Source of the DNA: Streptomyces cucumeris
GTDB lineage: Bacteria > Actinomycetota > Actinomycetes > Streptomycetales > Streptomycetaceae
Assembly: GCF_024295805.1 (NCBI RefSeq)
Contig: NZ_JANCLX010000031.1
Coordinates: forward strand, 1-37,907
DNA: 37,907 bases
Reading direction: 5' to 3'
Each line of letters opens with the position of its first letter. Position 1 is the first letter of the stretch. The position numbers and the translations under genes are program-made. The notes under the pieces are model-generated. The model saw only the letters and a list, made by a program, of their open reading frames with translations. It searched no databases and was not told the origin of the DNA. Shown piece by piece: positions 24,036-31,640 of this stretch.

Positions 24036-25271
24036 TCAGGGGACGGCGACGACGAGGCGGTCGCCGTCGCGGGGCGGTGCGGCGGAGCAACCGGGGCAGG
24101 GGGTGTGCCGGTGGTCCTCGACCCGGTCCGGGAAGTGGCCGAGCAGGGTGGCGGCGATACGCGCCGCGGCGTCGAGGAGGCCGCAGGCGCCGCGGCCGGG
24201 CAGTTGGGTGGACCAGCGCCGCAGCTTCTCGGTGTCCTCCTCGCCGGATTCGCCTCGGGCCACCGCGGCGAGGGTGTCGGCGAGCGCCCGGGTTCCGGAG
24301 ACGCACACACCGCACTGGCGGGCGCTCTGCGCGGCGAGGTATCCGGCGGCGTCGGCGGCGGCCCCGACGGGGCAGTCGCCGGGCGCCAGGAAGTGGAGGG
24401 CGCCGCAGCCCAGCGCGCCACCCGCGGCGGCGAGTTCGTCGTGGTCGAGCCGGAGATCGGTCCAGCCCGTGCCGTGTACCCCGCCGAACAGCCCGCCGAG
24501 GAGAACCGCGGGGGCCCTGCCGTGGCCGCACAGGTCGGCGAGGGTCTTCAGATGGGTGCCTGCGGGCGCCTCGACGAGCACGGGCTCGCTCCCGGGCCCG
24601 GCGATGGTGACGAGGTGGGTGGTGGCCACCGCGGCCGCGGCGCCGGGGTGGGAGGTGAGCAGGGCGACGCGGGCCAGGGTCTCCACATTGGCGACGAGGG
24701 TGGGCGCGCCGCCGACGCCGCGTTCGAAGGGGCGCGGGGGTTTGGCGGTGGGCAGCGCGGGGCCGCCGTCGATGCGGCGCACCACCGCGCTCTCCTCCCC
24801 CGCCACATAGGTGTGCTCGGTGACCACCACCTCGACGGGGATCCCGGGGGGCCGCTCGGTGAGCGCGCGGCGGACCGCCGCCTCGGCGGCCGGGTCGGCG
24901 AGGTAGACGTAGCCGCGGCGGGCGCCGGTGACGGCGGCCGCGAGCCGCAGACCGTCCAGGACCAGGTGCGGCCGGTGGCGCAGCAGCCAGCGGTCCTTGA
25001 CCGAACCGGGTTCGCCCTCCTCGCCGTTGGCGACGACGACGGTGTCGCCGGGGGTGTCCCGTACGGTGCGGAGTTTGACCGCGGCGGGGAATCCGGCACC
25101 GCCGCGGCCGCGCAGTCCCGCGGTGGCGATGCGGTCCAGCAGCCGATCGGGGGCGGGTGCGGGGGCGTATCCGCCGTGGGCGCGGTAGCGGACGAGGTCT
25201 TCGCCGCCGGGTGGTTGCGGGGCGAGGACGGTGGGCTGTCCCTGAGGGGTCAGGGAGAGGATGCCGGTCAT
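24036..25271 (-). CDS. Free-standing NuoF-like NADH:ferredoxin oxidoreductase candidate
   Basis: A 411-aa homologue of the complex I 51-kDa subunit. The FMN/NADH region has GLRGRGGAGFPAA (about 52-64), ANGEEGEPGSVKDR (about 81-94) and YVAGEESAVVRRIDG (about 155-169). A SLBB-like segment follows (about 218-265). The C-terminal iron-sulfur domain differs from NuoF. Instead of C-x2-C-x2-C it has C320-G-V-C323 with Gly at the third position, then C363 (GRGACGL), plus two extra Cys at the very end (C392, C395 in HTPCPGC). No NuoE, NuoG or membrane subunits are present. It probably takes electrons from NAD(P)H and reduces the neighbouring ferredoxin. The start ATG overlaps the stop of the 152-aa gene as ATGA. 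Confidence 0.85.
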   Translation of the reverse strand: MTGILSLTPQGQPTVLAPQPPGGEDLVRYRAHGGYAPAPAPDRLLDRIATAGLRGRGGAGFPAAVKLRTVRDTPGDTVVVANGEEGEPGSVKDRWLLRHRPHLVLDGLRLAAAVTGARRGYVYLADPAAEAAVRRALTERPPGIPVEVVVTEHTYVAGEESAVVRRIDGGPALPTAKPPRPFERGVGGAPTLVANVETLARVALLTSHPGAAAAVATTHLVTIAGPGSEPVLVEAPAGTHLKTLADLCGHGRAPAVLLGGLFGGVHGTGWTDLRLDHDELAAAGGALGCGALHFLAPGDCPVGAAADAAGYLAAQSARQCGVCVSGTRALADTLAAVARGESGEEDTEKLRRWSTQLPGRGACGLLDAAARIAATLLGHFPDRVEDHRHTPCPGCSAAPPRDGDRLVVAVP

Positions 25272-25726
25272 GCGGCGGCTCCCTTGTCTGTGCGGTTCCT
25301 GAGGCTGAGCAGCGCTCGTTCCAGCGCCTGCCGCTGCGGGGCGGCGCGGTCGTATCCGGCCCCGGGCAGGCCGATGAGCATCCGGTGGTGGTCGAGGACG
25401 ACCTCGCCCGCCACCAGGGCGGCGTGGGGGTCGGCGGGGGCGGCTCCGTCGGCGGGGCGGTTCCCCGCGGCGGAGCCGTCGGTCCCGGCCGGCGCGTCCG
25501 CCTCGGCAGCGTCCACGACCAGGGCGGTGACCTCGGCGAGGTAGCCGAGCCAGCCACGCTGGGTGCCGCGCAGGATCAGCCGTTCGACCCTGCGGCGTTC
25601 CGCCATGGTCAGTGCCGCCAGGGAGAGGTCGGCCGGGCGGGGGCGCAGCGCGGCCACCGCGGCGGGCAGCTCGCGTTCGGGCTCGGGGGTGAGGCCGAGC
25701 CAGACCAGGCTTCGACGACCGCTCAT
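25268..25726 (-). CDS. Unrecognised 152-aa protein, first gene of the acyl-CoA/NuoF operon
   Basis: A 152-aa soluble protein with no signal peptide, membrane helix or metal-binding motif. It is rich in Ala, Arg and Leu. Visible features are a helical N-terminal half (MAERRRVERLILRGTQRGWLGYLAEVTALVVDAA), a low-complexity A/P/D linker at about 76-100, and a C-terminal segment with HHRMLIGLPGAGYDRAAPQRQALERALLSLR. I do not recognise the family. The ATG at 25726 is preceded by a strong GGAGG, and its stop overlaps the NuoF-like start, so the two are translationally coupled and probably act together, perhaps as an assembly or adaptor subunit. It is the promoter-proximal gene of the operon. Confidence 0.75.
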   Translation of the reverse strand: MSGRRSLVWLGLTPEPERELPAAVAALRPRPADLSLAALTMAERRRVERLILRGTQRGWLGYLAEVTALVVDAAEADAPAGTDGSAAGNRPADGAAPADPHAALVAGEVVLDHHRMLIGLPGAGYDRAAPQRQALERALLSLRNRTDKGAAA

Positions 25727-26000
25727 GCGTGCCTCCGGGTGGGCGGGGACGTCCCCTGCCCCGTGGGGTCCGGGGAGGGGTGTGGGCGCGGTGAAGAGGG
25801 AAGCGGGGGCGGGGCGGCGGTTGCTCCGGCGGCCGGTGCGGCGCGGACGGAGTTCCGCGGGGCGCGGGCCCGTCTCGGGGGCGGTCCGCGCGGACCTGTG
25901 AGGACGGGGTCTGTTCCGGAGGCTCTGACCTGCTGAACCGCAGGTGCCCGGACGGGGACCGCGTCGGTGCGGGGCGGGCCTGGTGAGGTCCGCCGCGAGT
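25727..26000 (-). other. Long 5' leader of the minus-strand operon, no gene seen
   Basis: If transcription starts a few bases after the -10 at 26001-26006, the first gene has a leader of roughly 265 nt. It is very GC-rich, lacks a plausible open frame on the minus strand and contains ACCTGC, six bases, GCAGGT (25928-25945), which could form a hairpin or bind a regulator. Open frames on the plus strand here are not supported by ribosome binding sites. Confidence 0.4.
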
Positions 26001-26030
26001 AGACTAACTAACTAATTAGTCAGCCGACAA
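26001..26030 (-). promoter_or_regulatory. Promoter for the minus-strand operon
   Basis: On the minus strand TTGTCG (26030-26025) and TAGTCT (26006-26001) are separated by 18 bp, a plausible sigma-70/HrdB-type promoter. Operator 1 fills the spacer and overlaps the -10, so bound repressor would exclude RNA polymerase. Confidence 0.55.
26004..26023. promoter_or_regulatory. Operator 1 (8-4-8 inverted repeat, TetR-type)
   Basis: CTAACTAA, four bases, TTAGTCAG: an inverted repeat with one mismatch, preceded by further ACTAA repeats. It has the same length, spacing and right half as operator 2, 57 bp away. AT-rich in a GC-rich genome, it is typical of a TetR site and probably bound by the regulator at 17489-18103. 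Confidence 0.75.
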
Positions 26031-26033
26031 GCC

Positions 26034-26062
26034 TTGACAGTGCCCCGAGGTCCCCTCAATCT
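26034..26062 (+). promoter_or_regulatory. Promoter for the Rieske/transport operon
   Basis: A perfect -35 TTGACA (26034-26039) is followed after 17 bp by CAATCT (26057-26062) as a weaker -10. Its -35 lies back-to-back with that of the minus-strand promoter, only four bases apart, so both transcripts would start from one compact control region. The leader to the Rieske gene is about 105 nt. Confidence 0.6.
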
Positions 26063-26080
26063 GACTAACCAATTAGTCAG
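26061..26080. promoter_or_regulatory. Operator 2 (perfect 8-4-8 inverted repeat, TetR-type)
   Basis: CTGACTAA, four bases, TTAGTCAG: a perfect inverted repeat overlapping the end of the plus-strand -10 and the likely start point. It matches operator 1 in 15 of 16 arm positions. The position predicts repression of the Rieske/transport operon. Confidence 0.8.
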
Positions 26081-26173
26081 CGAGGTTCCCGGCACGGCCT
26101 GGATCACAGCCGACCGCCGACCCTGCGCAGCCTCATCACCCATCGCCGCCCACGCGGCGTGGAGGAGGATCCG

Positions 26174-27388
26174 ATGCAGCCCCCGATCACCCCGGCACCC
26201 GCCGTCTCCCCGGCTCCGCCGGGCATCCCCCCGGAGCACCCCGGGGACGCTCTCCCCGCGCGCTACTACACCGACCCGGACATCGCGACGGCCGAGACCG
26301 ACCGCATCTTCACCCGGTCCTGGCAGCTGGTCTGCCATGAATCCGATCTGCCCGGACCCGGTGCCCGGCTGGCCGCCACCGTGGCGGACCGCAGCGTCCT
26401 GGTCGTACGCACCACCGACGGCGGCCTCGCCGCCCACCTCAATGTGTGCCGGCACCGCGGCACCCGGCTGGTCACCGCGCCCGAGCCCGAGGGCAAGGCG
26501 ATCCGCTGCCCGTACCACGGCTGGACCTACAAGCTCGACGGAACGCTGGTCGGTGCCCCCGAAGCCCGGCAGATCCCCTGTCTGGACAAGCCCCGGCTCG
26601 GGCTGCACCCGGTCAAGGTGGAGTCGTTCCTGGGATTCGTCTTCGTCAACCTCGACCTCGACGCCGTCCCGCTCGCCGAGAGCTGTGCCGGTCTGGCGAA
26701 GGCCGTCGGCCACTACGCCGGGGCCGATCTCGTACCCGTCGGCAAGTACCGCATCCACGACATGGACACCGCCGAGGAGCAGAACGCCAACTGGAAGGTG
26801 ATCGTCGACAACTATCTCGAGGGGTACCACGTCCCCGTGGCGCACCCCGCGCTGATGCGGCTGCTCGACTACCAGGCGTACACCGTGGACGTGCAGGAGT
26901 CGTACGTACTCTTCGAGTCGCCCCTGCGCGACAAGCCGTCCTCGAACTGGACCGAGCGCCTCTACCAGCGGTTCGCCAGCCCCATGCCCGGGCTGACCGA
27001 GGCCGACCGCCGGGTCTGGCGCTATGCGGTGATCTACCCGAACACGCTCATCGACTTCTACCCTGACCACGTGCTCGCATGGACCGCCCTGCCGACCGCC
27101 CAGGACCGGGCGGCCATCCCGGGTGCCTTCTACACCCGCCACGGCGAGAGCGCACGCACCCGGCTGGCCCGGAAGCTGAACATCCACATCGGCTGGGTCA
27201 CCAACGACGAGGACGCCGAGCTGGTGCAGCGGGTCCAGGCGGGACTGTCGACCCCGGGGTTCGAGCCGGGCCCGCTCTCACGCCGCGAAGCGGCCGTCGG
27301 CTGGTTCGCCCGCCGGGTCCGGGACGACCTCGACGGCGCCGCGGACACGGCCGGCGGAACCGACGCCACGGACGGGACCGGCGCATGA
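26174..27388 (+). CDS. Rieske non-haem iron oxygenase alpha subunit, quaternary-amine type
   Basis: A 404-aa oxygenase. The Rieske [2Fe-2S] ligands are C92-x-H94 (CRHRG) and C112-x2-H115 (CPYHGW). The mononuclear iron site is in NWKVIVDNYLEGYHVPVAHP, with H219 and H224, and a carboxylate ligand probably at D347 in NDEDAELVQR. The bridging residue before the first His is Glu (E216) rather than the Asp of aromatic-ring dioxygenases. Glu is characteristic of carnitine monooxygenase CntA and glycine-betaine GbcA-type enzymes, which cleave C-N bonds or N-demethylate. No beta subunit is encoded. The start ATG follows GGAGGAGG; a GTG five codons upstream would sit inside that site. First gene after operator 2. 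Substrate not determinable, but a quaternary or tertiary amine is likely. Confidence 0.88.
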   Translation: MQPPITPAPAVSPAPPGIPPEHPGDALPARYYTDPDIATAETDRIFTRSWQLVCHESDLPGPGARLAATVADRSVLVVRTTDGGLAAHLNVCRHRGTRLVTAPEPEGKAIRCPYHGWTYKLDGTLVGAPEARQIPCLDKPRLGLHPVKVESFLGFVFVNLDLDAVPLAESCAGLAKAVGHYAGADLVPVGKYRIHDMDTAEEQNANWKVIVDNYLEGYHVPVAHPALMRLLDYQAYTVDVQESYVLFESPLRDKPSSNWTERLYQRFASPMPGLTEADRRVWRYAVIYPNTLIDFYPDHVLAWTALPTAQDRAAIPGAFYTRHGESARTRLARKLNIHIGWVTNDEDAELVQRVQAGLSTPGFEPGPLSRREAAVGWFARRVRDDLDGAADTAGGTDATDGTGA

Positions 27389-27573
27389 CCGGCCGCCCGC
27401 CACAGGCCGCACCGGCCCCGCACCCCGCGTCCGCCCCGACGGCCTTATCTCCCCTCCGCTGAGACACCCGCTGTCCCACCACGACCGGATCACTACGGAG
27501 ACAGGGCCTCCGTGAACCGAGCCCCCGGTCCCCGCCCTGAAGCTGTGCCCTTCCTCGACGGAGAGGACGCTCC

Positions 27574-28707
27574 GTGTCCCCCGAGGTACCTCCACCCTCC
27601 CGGCGCACCGTGTTGCGCGCAGGCGCCTGTGGCCTGCTCAGCGCGGCCGGCGCCTCCCTCAGCGGCTGCGGGTTCATGCCCGCCAAGAAACCGGACGAAC
27701 GGGACCTGGCCCCGGTCCGCGCACGCGTCGACGGCGATCTCGTCTACTTCAACTGGGCCGACTTCGTCGACCCCTCGGTCTTCAAGGGCTTCGAGAAGGA
27801 GTACGGCGTCAAGGTCATCCAGTCGAACTTCGACTCGATGGAAGGCATGGTCGCCAAGCTCAACGCGGGCAATCGCTACGACATCGTCTTCCCCACGGCC
27901 AAATGGGCCCAGCGCCTGGTCCGGGGCGGACGACTGCGCCGGATCGACCACTCGGAACTCGCCAACTCCCACGCGGTGTTCGGGAAGCACTCCTACTTCG
28001 CGGATCCCTGGTACGACCCCGGCTCGGCGCACACCGTGCCCTTCACCGCCTACAAGACCGGCATCGGCTGGCGCCGCGACCGGATCGGCGACCTCACCGG
28101 GTCCTGGAAGGACCTGTGGAGCGACCGGGCCAGGGGCAAGGTGTTCCTGCTGGACGACCGGGACGAGGTGCTCGGTATGGGCGCCCTCCACCTCGGGCTG
28201 GACGTCAGTACCGCCGACCCCGGCGACCTGGACCGGGTCACCGCCTCACTGGCGACCCTCCGCCCCCGGCTACGCGGCTTCTCCAGCGACAGCTACAACA
28301 ACCTGCTCAACGGCAACGCGCTGATGACCCAGGCCTGGAGCGGCGACATGGCCGCCATGCTCAACCAGGCGAAGGACCCCTCCGTCTTCGGCTTCCAGGC
28401 ACCCAAGGAGGGCACACCGATCAACTCCGACTGCTACGCGATCCCGTACAACGCCCGCCACCCCGGCACCGCGATGCTCTTCATCGACTACATGCTCCGC
28501 CCGGAGAACGTGAAGAAGAACATCGAGTACATCGGCTACCCCATGCCGGTGTCCGGTTCCGAGGAGATCTACCGCGCCCTGGTCAAACCGTTCCCGGAGT
28601 GCGTGGTCACCGAGGACGACCTCAAGGCGGACCTGTTCTTCCGCAACGGCAGCCGTGCCCAGGAAGACGCCCGCGACACCGCCTGGACCCATGTGAAGGC
28701 GGGCTGA
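27574..28707 (+). CDS. Polyamine-type ABC transporter substrate-binding lipoprotein (PotD-like)
   Basis: A 377-aa binding protein. It has a twin-Arg start (RRTVLR, about 10-15), a hydrophobic core and the lipobox LSGC, with lipidated Cys at about 32. The mature protein shows the PotD/PotF pattern: LVYFNWADFVDPSVFKGFEKEYGVKV, YDIVFPTAKW, then PFTAYKTGIGWR and WSGDMAAML. The family binds spermidine, putrescine and related cations outside the membrane. The start GTG follows GGAGAGGA. It lies 185 bp after the Rieske gene. That gap has no obvious terminator and could contain a secondary promoter. The cationic-ligand family supports an amine or betaine substrate for the cluster. Confidence 0.92.
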   Translation: MSPEVPPPSRRTVLRAGACGLLSAAGASLSGCGFMPAKKPDERDLAPVRARVDGDLVYFNWADFVDPSVFKGFEKEYGVKVIQSNFDSMEGMVAKLNAGNRYDIVFPTAKWAQRLVRGGRLRRIDHSELANSHAVFGKHSYFADPWYDPGSAHTVPFTAYKTGIGWRRDRIGDLTGSWKDLWSDRARGKVFLLDDRDEVLGMGALHLGLDVSTADPGDLDRVTASLATLRPRLRGFSSDSYNNLLNGNALMTQAWSGDMAAMLNQAKDPSVFGFQAPKEGTPINSDCYAIPYNARHPGTAMLFIDYMLRPENVKKNIEYIGYPMPVSGSEEIYRALVKPFPECVVTEDDLKADLFFRNGSRAQEDARDTAWTHVKAG

Positions 28708-28708
28708 C

Positions 28709-29605
28709 ATGACACTCTCCCCTCCCTCCCGCGGCCCCCGCCGGGGCCGCCGCGCACCCGCCACCCGCATCTGGACCTGGTTCATGGTCCCGGGCACCCT
28801 GTGGATGACCGCCTTCCTGATCGCCTCCCTGGTCCTGGTGGCCGTACTGGCCGTCGGCACCACCGACAGCCTGGGCAACCCCCGCTTCGGATTCGACCTG
28901 AGCAGCGTCCGGGCCCTCACCGACCCCGCCTACTCCCACGTCCTGCTGCGCTCCCTGGGCTACTCCCTGCTGACCTGCGTGATCTGCCTGCTCATCGCCT
29001 ACCCCGTGGCGTACACCATCGCCCTGCACGGCGGACGCTTCAAGAACGCGATGATCGCCGCGATCGTGGTGCCCTTCTTCGCCAACTACCTGGTGCGGAT
29101 GTACGGCTGGTCGGTGGTGCTCTCCGACGACGGGCCCCTGCTGAGGGCGTTGCGCTCGATCGGTCTCGCCGACTCCGGTACGAAGGTCCTCAATACCGGC
29201 ACCGGGGTGGTCGCGGGACTCGTCTACGGATTCGTGGTCTTCATGATCATCCCGTTGTACGCCGCCCTGGAGCGGCTGGACGTCTCTCTGATCGAGGCCG
29301 GACGGGACCTGTACGGCGGTCCCTTGCGCACCTTCCTCTTCGTGACCCTCCCGGCCACCCGCCAGGGCGCGGCGGCCGGACTGGTCCTGGTGTTCCTGCC
29401 CGCCATGGGCGACTTCGTCAGCGCGCAGCTGATGGGCGGCCCGGACCAGATCATGATCGGCAACCTCATCCAGGACAAGTTCTTCCAGGGCCAGAACTGG
29501 CCGCTGGGATCGGCGCTCACGATGATGCTGATGCTCGTGCTGCTGATCGGCATGCTCGGCTATCTGCGGCGCACCCGCAAGGACGAAGCGGAGGCCCGCG
29601 GATGA
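28709..29605 (+). CDS. Polyamine-type ABC transporter permease (PotB-like)
   Basis: A 298-aa inner-membrane protein with six helices, the first at about 29-53, and a conserved cytoplasmic loop LIEAGRDLYGGPLRTFLFVTLPAT (about 195-218) that contacts the ATPase. The sequence LLIAYPVAYTIA and the length match PotB/PotH. The start ATG lies one base after the binding-protein stop. The stop overlaps the next permease start as ATGA, so the transporter genes are tightly coupled. Confidence 0.92.
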   Translation: MTLSPPSRGPRRGRRAPATRIWTWFMVPGTLWMTAFLIASLVLVAVLAVGTTDSLGNPRFGFDLSSVRALTDPAYSHVLLRSLGYSLLTCVICLLIAYPVAYTIALHGGRFKNAMIAAIVVPFFANYLVRMYGWSVVLSDDGPLLRALRSIGLADSGTKVLNTGTGVVAGLVYGFVVFMIIPLYAALERLDVSLIEAGRDLYGGPLRTFLFVTLPATRQGAAAGLVLVFLPAMGDFVSAQLMGGPDQIMIGNLIQDKFFQGQNWPLGSALTMMLMLVLLIGMLGYLRRTRKDEAEARG

Positions 29606-30492
29606 CCCTGTTGCGCACACCCGCCCCCACCGATGCCACCCCCGCGGAACCGGGCCGCACCCGGCTCCGCAGGCGCCGCGGGCGCGCCGACCGCAAGCCC
29701 CGGGTGGCCCTCGCCGTCACGGCGCTGTTCTTCGCGCTGCTGTACCTGCCCATCGCCGTGGTGGTGCTGTTCTCCTTCAACACCATCAAGTCGCTGACCG
29801 TCTTCGACGGCTTCGGACTGCGCTGGTACCGGGCCTTCCTCCACGACGAGGTCCTGATCAACTCACTGGGCACCAGCCTGAAGATCTCGCTGGTCGCGAT
29901 GGCGGGTTCGGTCCTGCTGGGGACGGCGCTTGCGCTCGGTCTGGTGCGCTGCCGGACCCGGCTGGGCTCGGTGGCCGGTCTGATCATGCTGGTGCCGCTG
30001 ATCACGCCGGAGATCGTCACCGGAGTGGCGTCCATGCTCCTGTTCAAGGGCCTGGGGGTGACGCTGTCCACCGGCACCGTGATGATCTCGGAGATCACCT
30101 TCTCCATCTCCTACGTCACGGTGATCCTGCGCTCCCGGGTCGCGGCGCTCAACCCCGAGGTGGAAGAGGCCGCGATGGACCTGGGTGCCACCCGCTGGCA
30201 GGCGGTGCGGCTGGTGACGCTCCCGGCCCTGCTGCCCGCGGTGCTCGCCTGCTCCGTACTGATCTTCGCGCTGGTCTTCGACGACTTCGTCCTCGCGTAC
30301 TTCACCACCGGTGTCGATCCACAGCCGCTGTCGGTGCGCATCTACTCCGCGATCCGCTTCGGGGTGCAGCCCACCATCAACGCCGTGGGCACACTGATGC
30401 TCGCCGGGTCCATCGGCCTCATCGCCCTCGCGCTGTTCATCCCGCGCCTGTTCGGCCGCCGCGGCGGCCTCGATCTCCTTTCAGGGAAGTGA
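29602..30492 (+). CDS. Polyamine-type ABC transporter permease (PotC-like)
   Basis: A 296-aa inner-membrane permease. A basic N-terminus (RLRRRRGRADRKP) is followed by six helices from about residue 37. The EAA-type loop EEAAMDLGATRWQAVRLVTLPAL (about 186-208) and the segment VFDDFVLAYFTTG match PotC/PotI. It forms the second half of the membrane channel with the 28709 permease. The ATG overlaps the previous stop (ATGA). The reading frame ends at the GTGA just before the ATPase gene. Confidence 0.92.
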   Translation: MTLLRTPAPTDATPAEPGRTRLRRRRGRADRKPRVALAVTALFFALLYLPIAVVVLFSFNTIKSLTVFDGFGLRWYRAFLHDEVLINSLGTSLKISLVAMAGSVLLGTALALGLVRCRTRLGSVAGLIMLVPLITPEIVTGVASMLLFKGLGVTLSTGTVMISEITFSISYVTVILRSRVAALNPEVEEAAMDLGATRWQAVRLVTLPALLPAVLACSVLIFALVFDDFVLAYFTTGVDPQPLSVRIYSAIRFGVQPTINAVGTLMLAGSIGLIALALFIPRLFGRRGGLDLLSGK

Positions 30493-30497
30493 CACCC

Positions 30498-31577
30498 ATG
30501 GAAGCGACTCCCGCGACTCCCGCCGTCCGGCTCGACGGCGTCTCCAAGCGGTACGCGGACTCCTATGCCGTCCGTGACGTCCACCTCGACATCGAAGCCG
30601 GGGAGTTCTTCTCCCTGCTCGGCCCCTCGGGCTGTGGCAAGACCACCTCGCTGCGGATGATCGGCGGATTCACCGACCCCACCGAGGGGGCGGTGCTGCT
30701 CGGCGGCGAGGACGTCACGGCGCTGCCGCCCAACAAGCGCAACGTCAACACCGTCTTCCAGAGCTACGCCCTCTTCGACCACCTCAGCATCGCCGACAAC
30801 ATCGCCTTCGGACTCAAGCGCAAGGGCGTGGACAAGGCGGAAATCCGCCGGCGGGTCGGCGAGATGCTGGAGCTGGTGCAGCTCAGCGGTCAGTCCCGCC
30901 GCAAGCCCGGGACCCTCTCCGGCGGTCAGCGCCAGCGGGTGGCGCTCGCCCGTGCCCTGGTCAACCGCCCGGCGGTGCTGCTGCTCGACGAGCCGCTCGC
31001 GGCGCTGGACCTGAAGCTGCGCCGCCAGATGCAGGTCGAGCTCAAGCAGATCCAGCGCGAGGTCGGCATCACCTTCGTCTTCGTCACCCACGACCAGGAC
31101 GAGGCACTGACCATGTCCGACCGGGTGGCGGTGATGAACGAGGGCCGGGTCGAGCAGTGCGGCACCCCCGAGGACGTCTACGAACACCCCGCGAGCCGCT
31201 TCGTCGCCTCGTTCATGGGCACGTCCAACCTGATGGCGGGCACCTACCGGGACGGCGCGGTCCTCCTGGACGAGGGGCCCGCGCTGTCCGTCGGCCACCG
31301 GGACGACGTGGGCGAGGGCACCTCCGTCAGCGTGTCCGTCCGCCCCGAGAAGATCTGGCTGTCCGACTTCGAACCGGGCATGGAGGTGTTGCGGGGGGTC
31401 ATCCGCGAGACCGTGTACTCCGGGCCGACCACCACCTATCTCATCGAGCTCGCTCCCGGGGTCACCCTGTCGGTGCTGGAGCAGAACACCGCGCGGGCCC
31501 GGATGGAGGACCGCTGGATCGGCGGCGAGACGGTGGAGTTCGGCTGGCGCCCCGAACACTGTCTCGTCCTCTCCTGA
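30498..31577 (+). CDS. Polyamine-type ABC transporter ATPase (PotA-like)
   Basis: A 359-aa ATPase with Walker A GPSGCGKTT (about 42-50), the signature LSGGQRQR (about 140-147), Walker B LLLDEP (about 161-166), a switch His in FVTHDQDEA, and a C-terminal TOBE domain (about 280-359). All motifs are intact. It energises the two permeases. The ATG at 30498 was chosen because AGGGAA lies at suitable spacing; a GTG three codons upstream overlaps the preceding stop and is possible. Unlike the sugar operon in this window, this importer has its own ATPase. Confidence 0.93.
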   Translation: MEATPATPAVRLDGVSKRYADSYAVRDVHLDIEAGEFFSLLGPSGCGKTTSLRMIGGFTDPTEGAVLLGGEDVTALPPNKRNVNTVFQSYALFDHLSIADNIAFGLKRKGVDKAEIRRRVGEMLELVQLSGQSRRKPGTLSGGQRQRVALARALVNRPAVLLLDEPLAALDLKLRRQMQVELKQIQREVGITFVFVTHDQDEALTMSDRVAVMNEGRVEQCGTPEDVYEHPASRFVASFMGTSNLMAGTYRDGAVLLDEGPALSVGHRDDVGEGTSVSVSVRPEKIWLSDFEPGMEVLRGVIRETVYSGPTTTYLIELAPGVTLSVLEQNTARARMEDRWIGGETVEFGWRPEHCLVLS

Positions 31578-31640
31578 CCGCCCGACCCGCGCCCCGGGCG
31601 CACCGAACGCCCGCGCGCACCGAACGAAGGAACCGACGAG

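Noticed and set aside
26012..27187. 391-aa minus-strand frame opposite the Rieske gene
   Set aside because: It overlaps the operator region and is antisense to the intact Rieske gene; no motifs.
27385..27462. 25-codon frame starting in an ATGA overlap with the Rieske stop
   Set aside because: The product is a short Pro/Ala-rich peptide with no recognisable feature and no ribosome binding site of its own; kept as noncoding.
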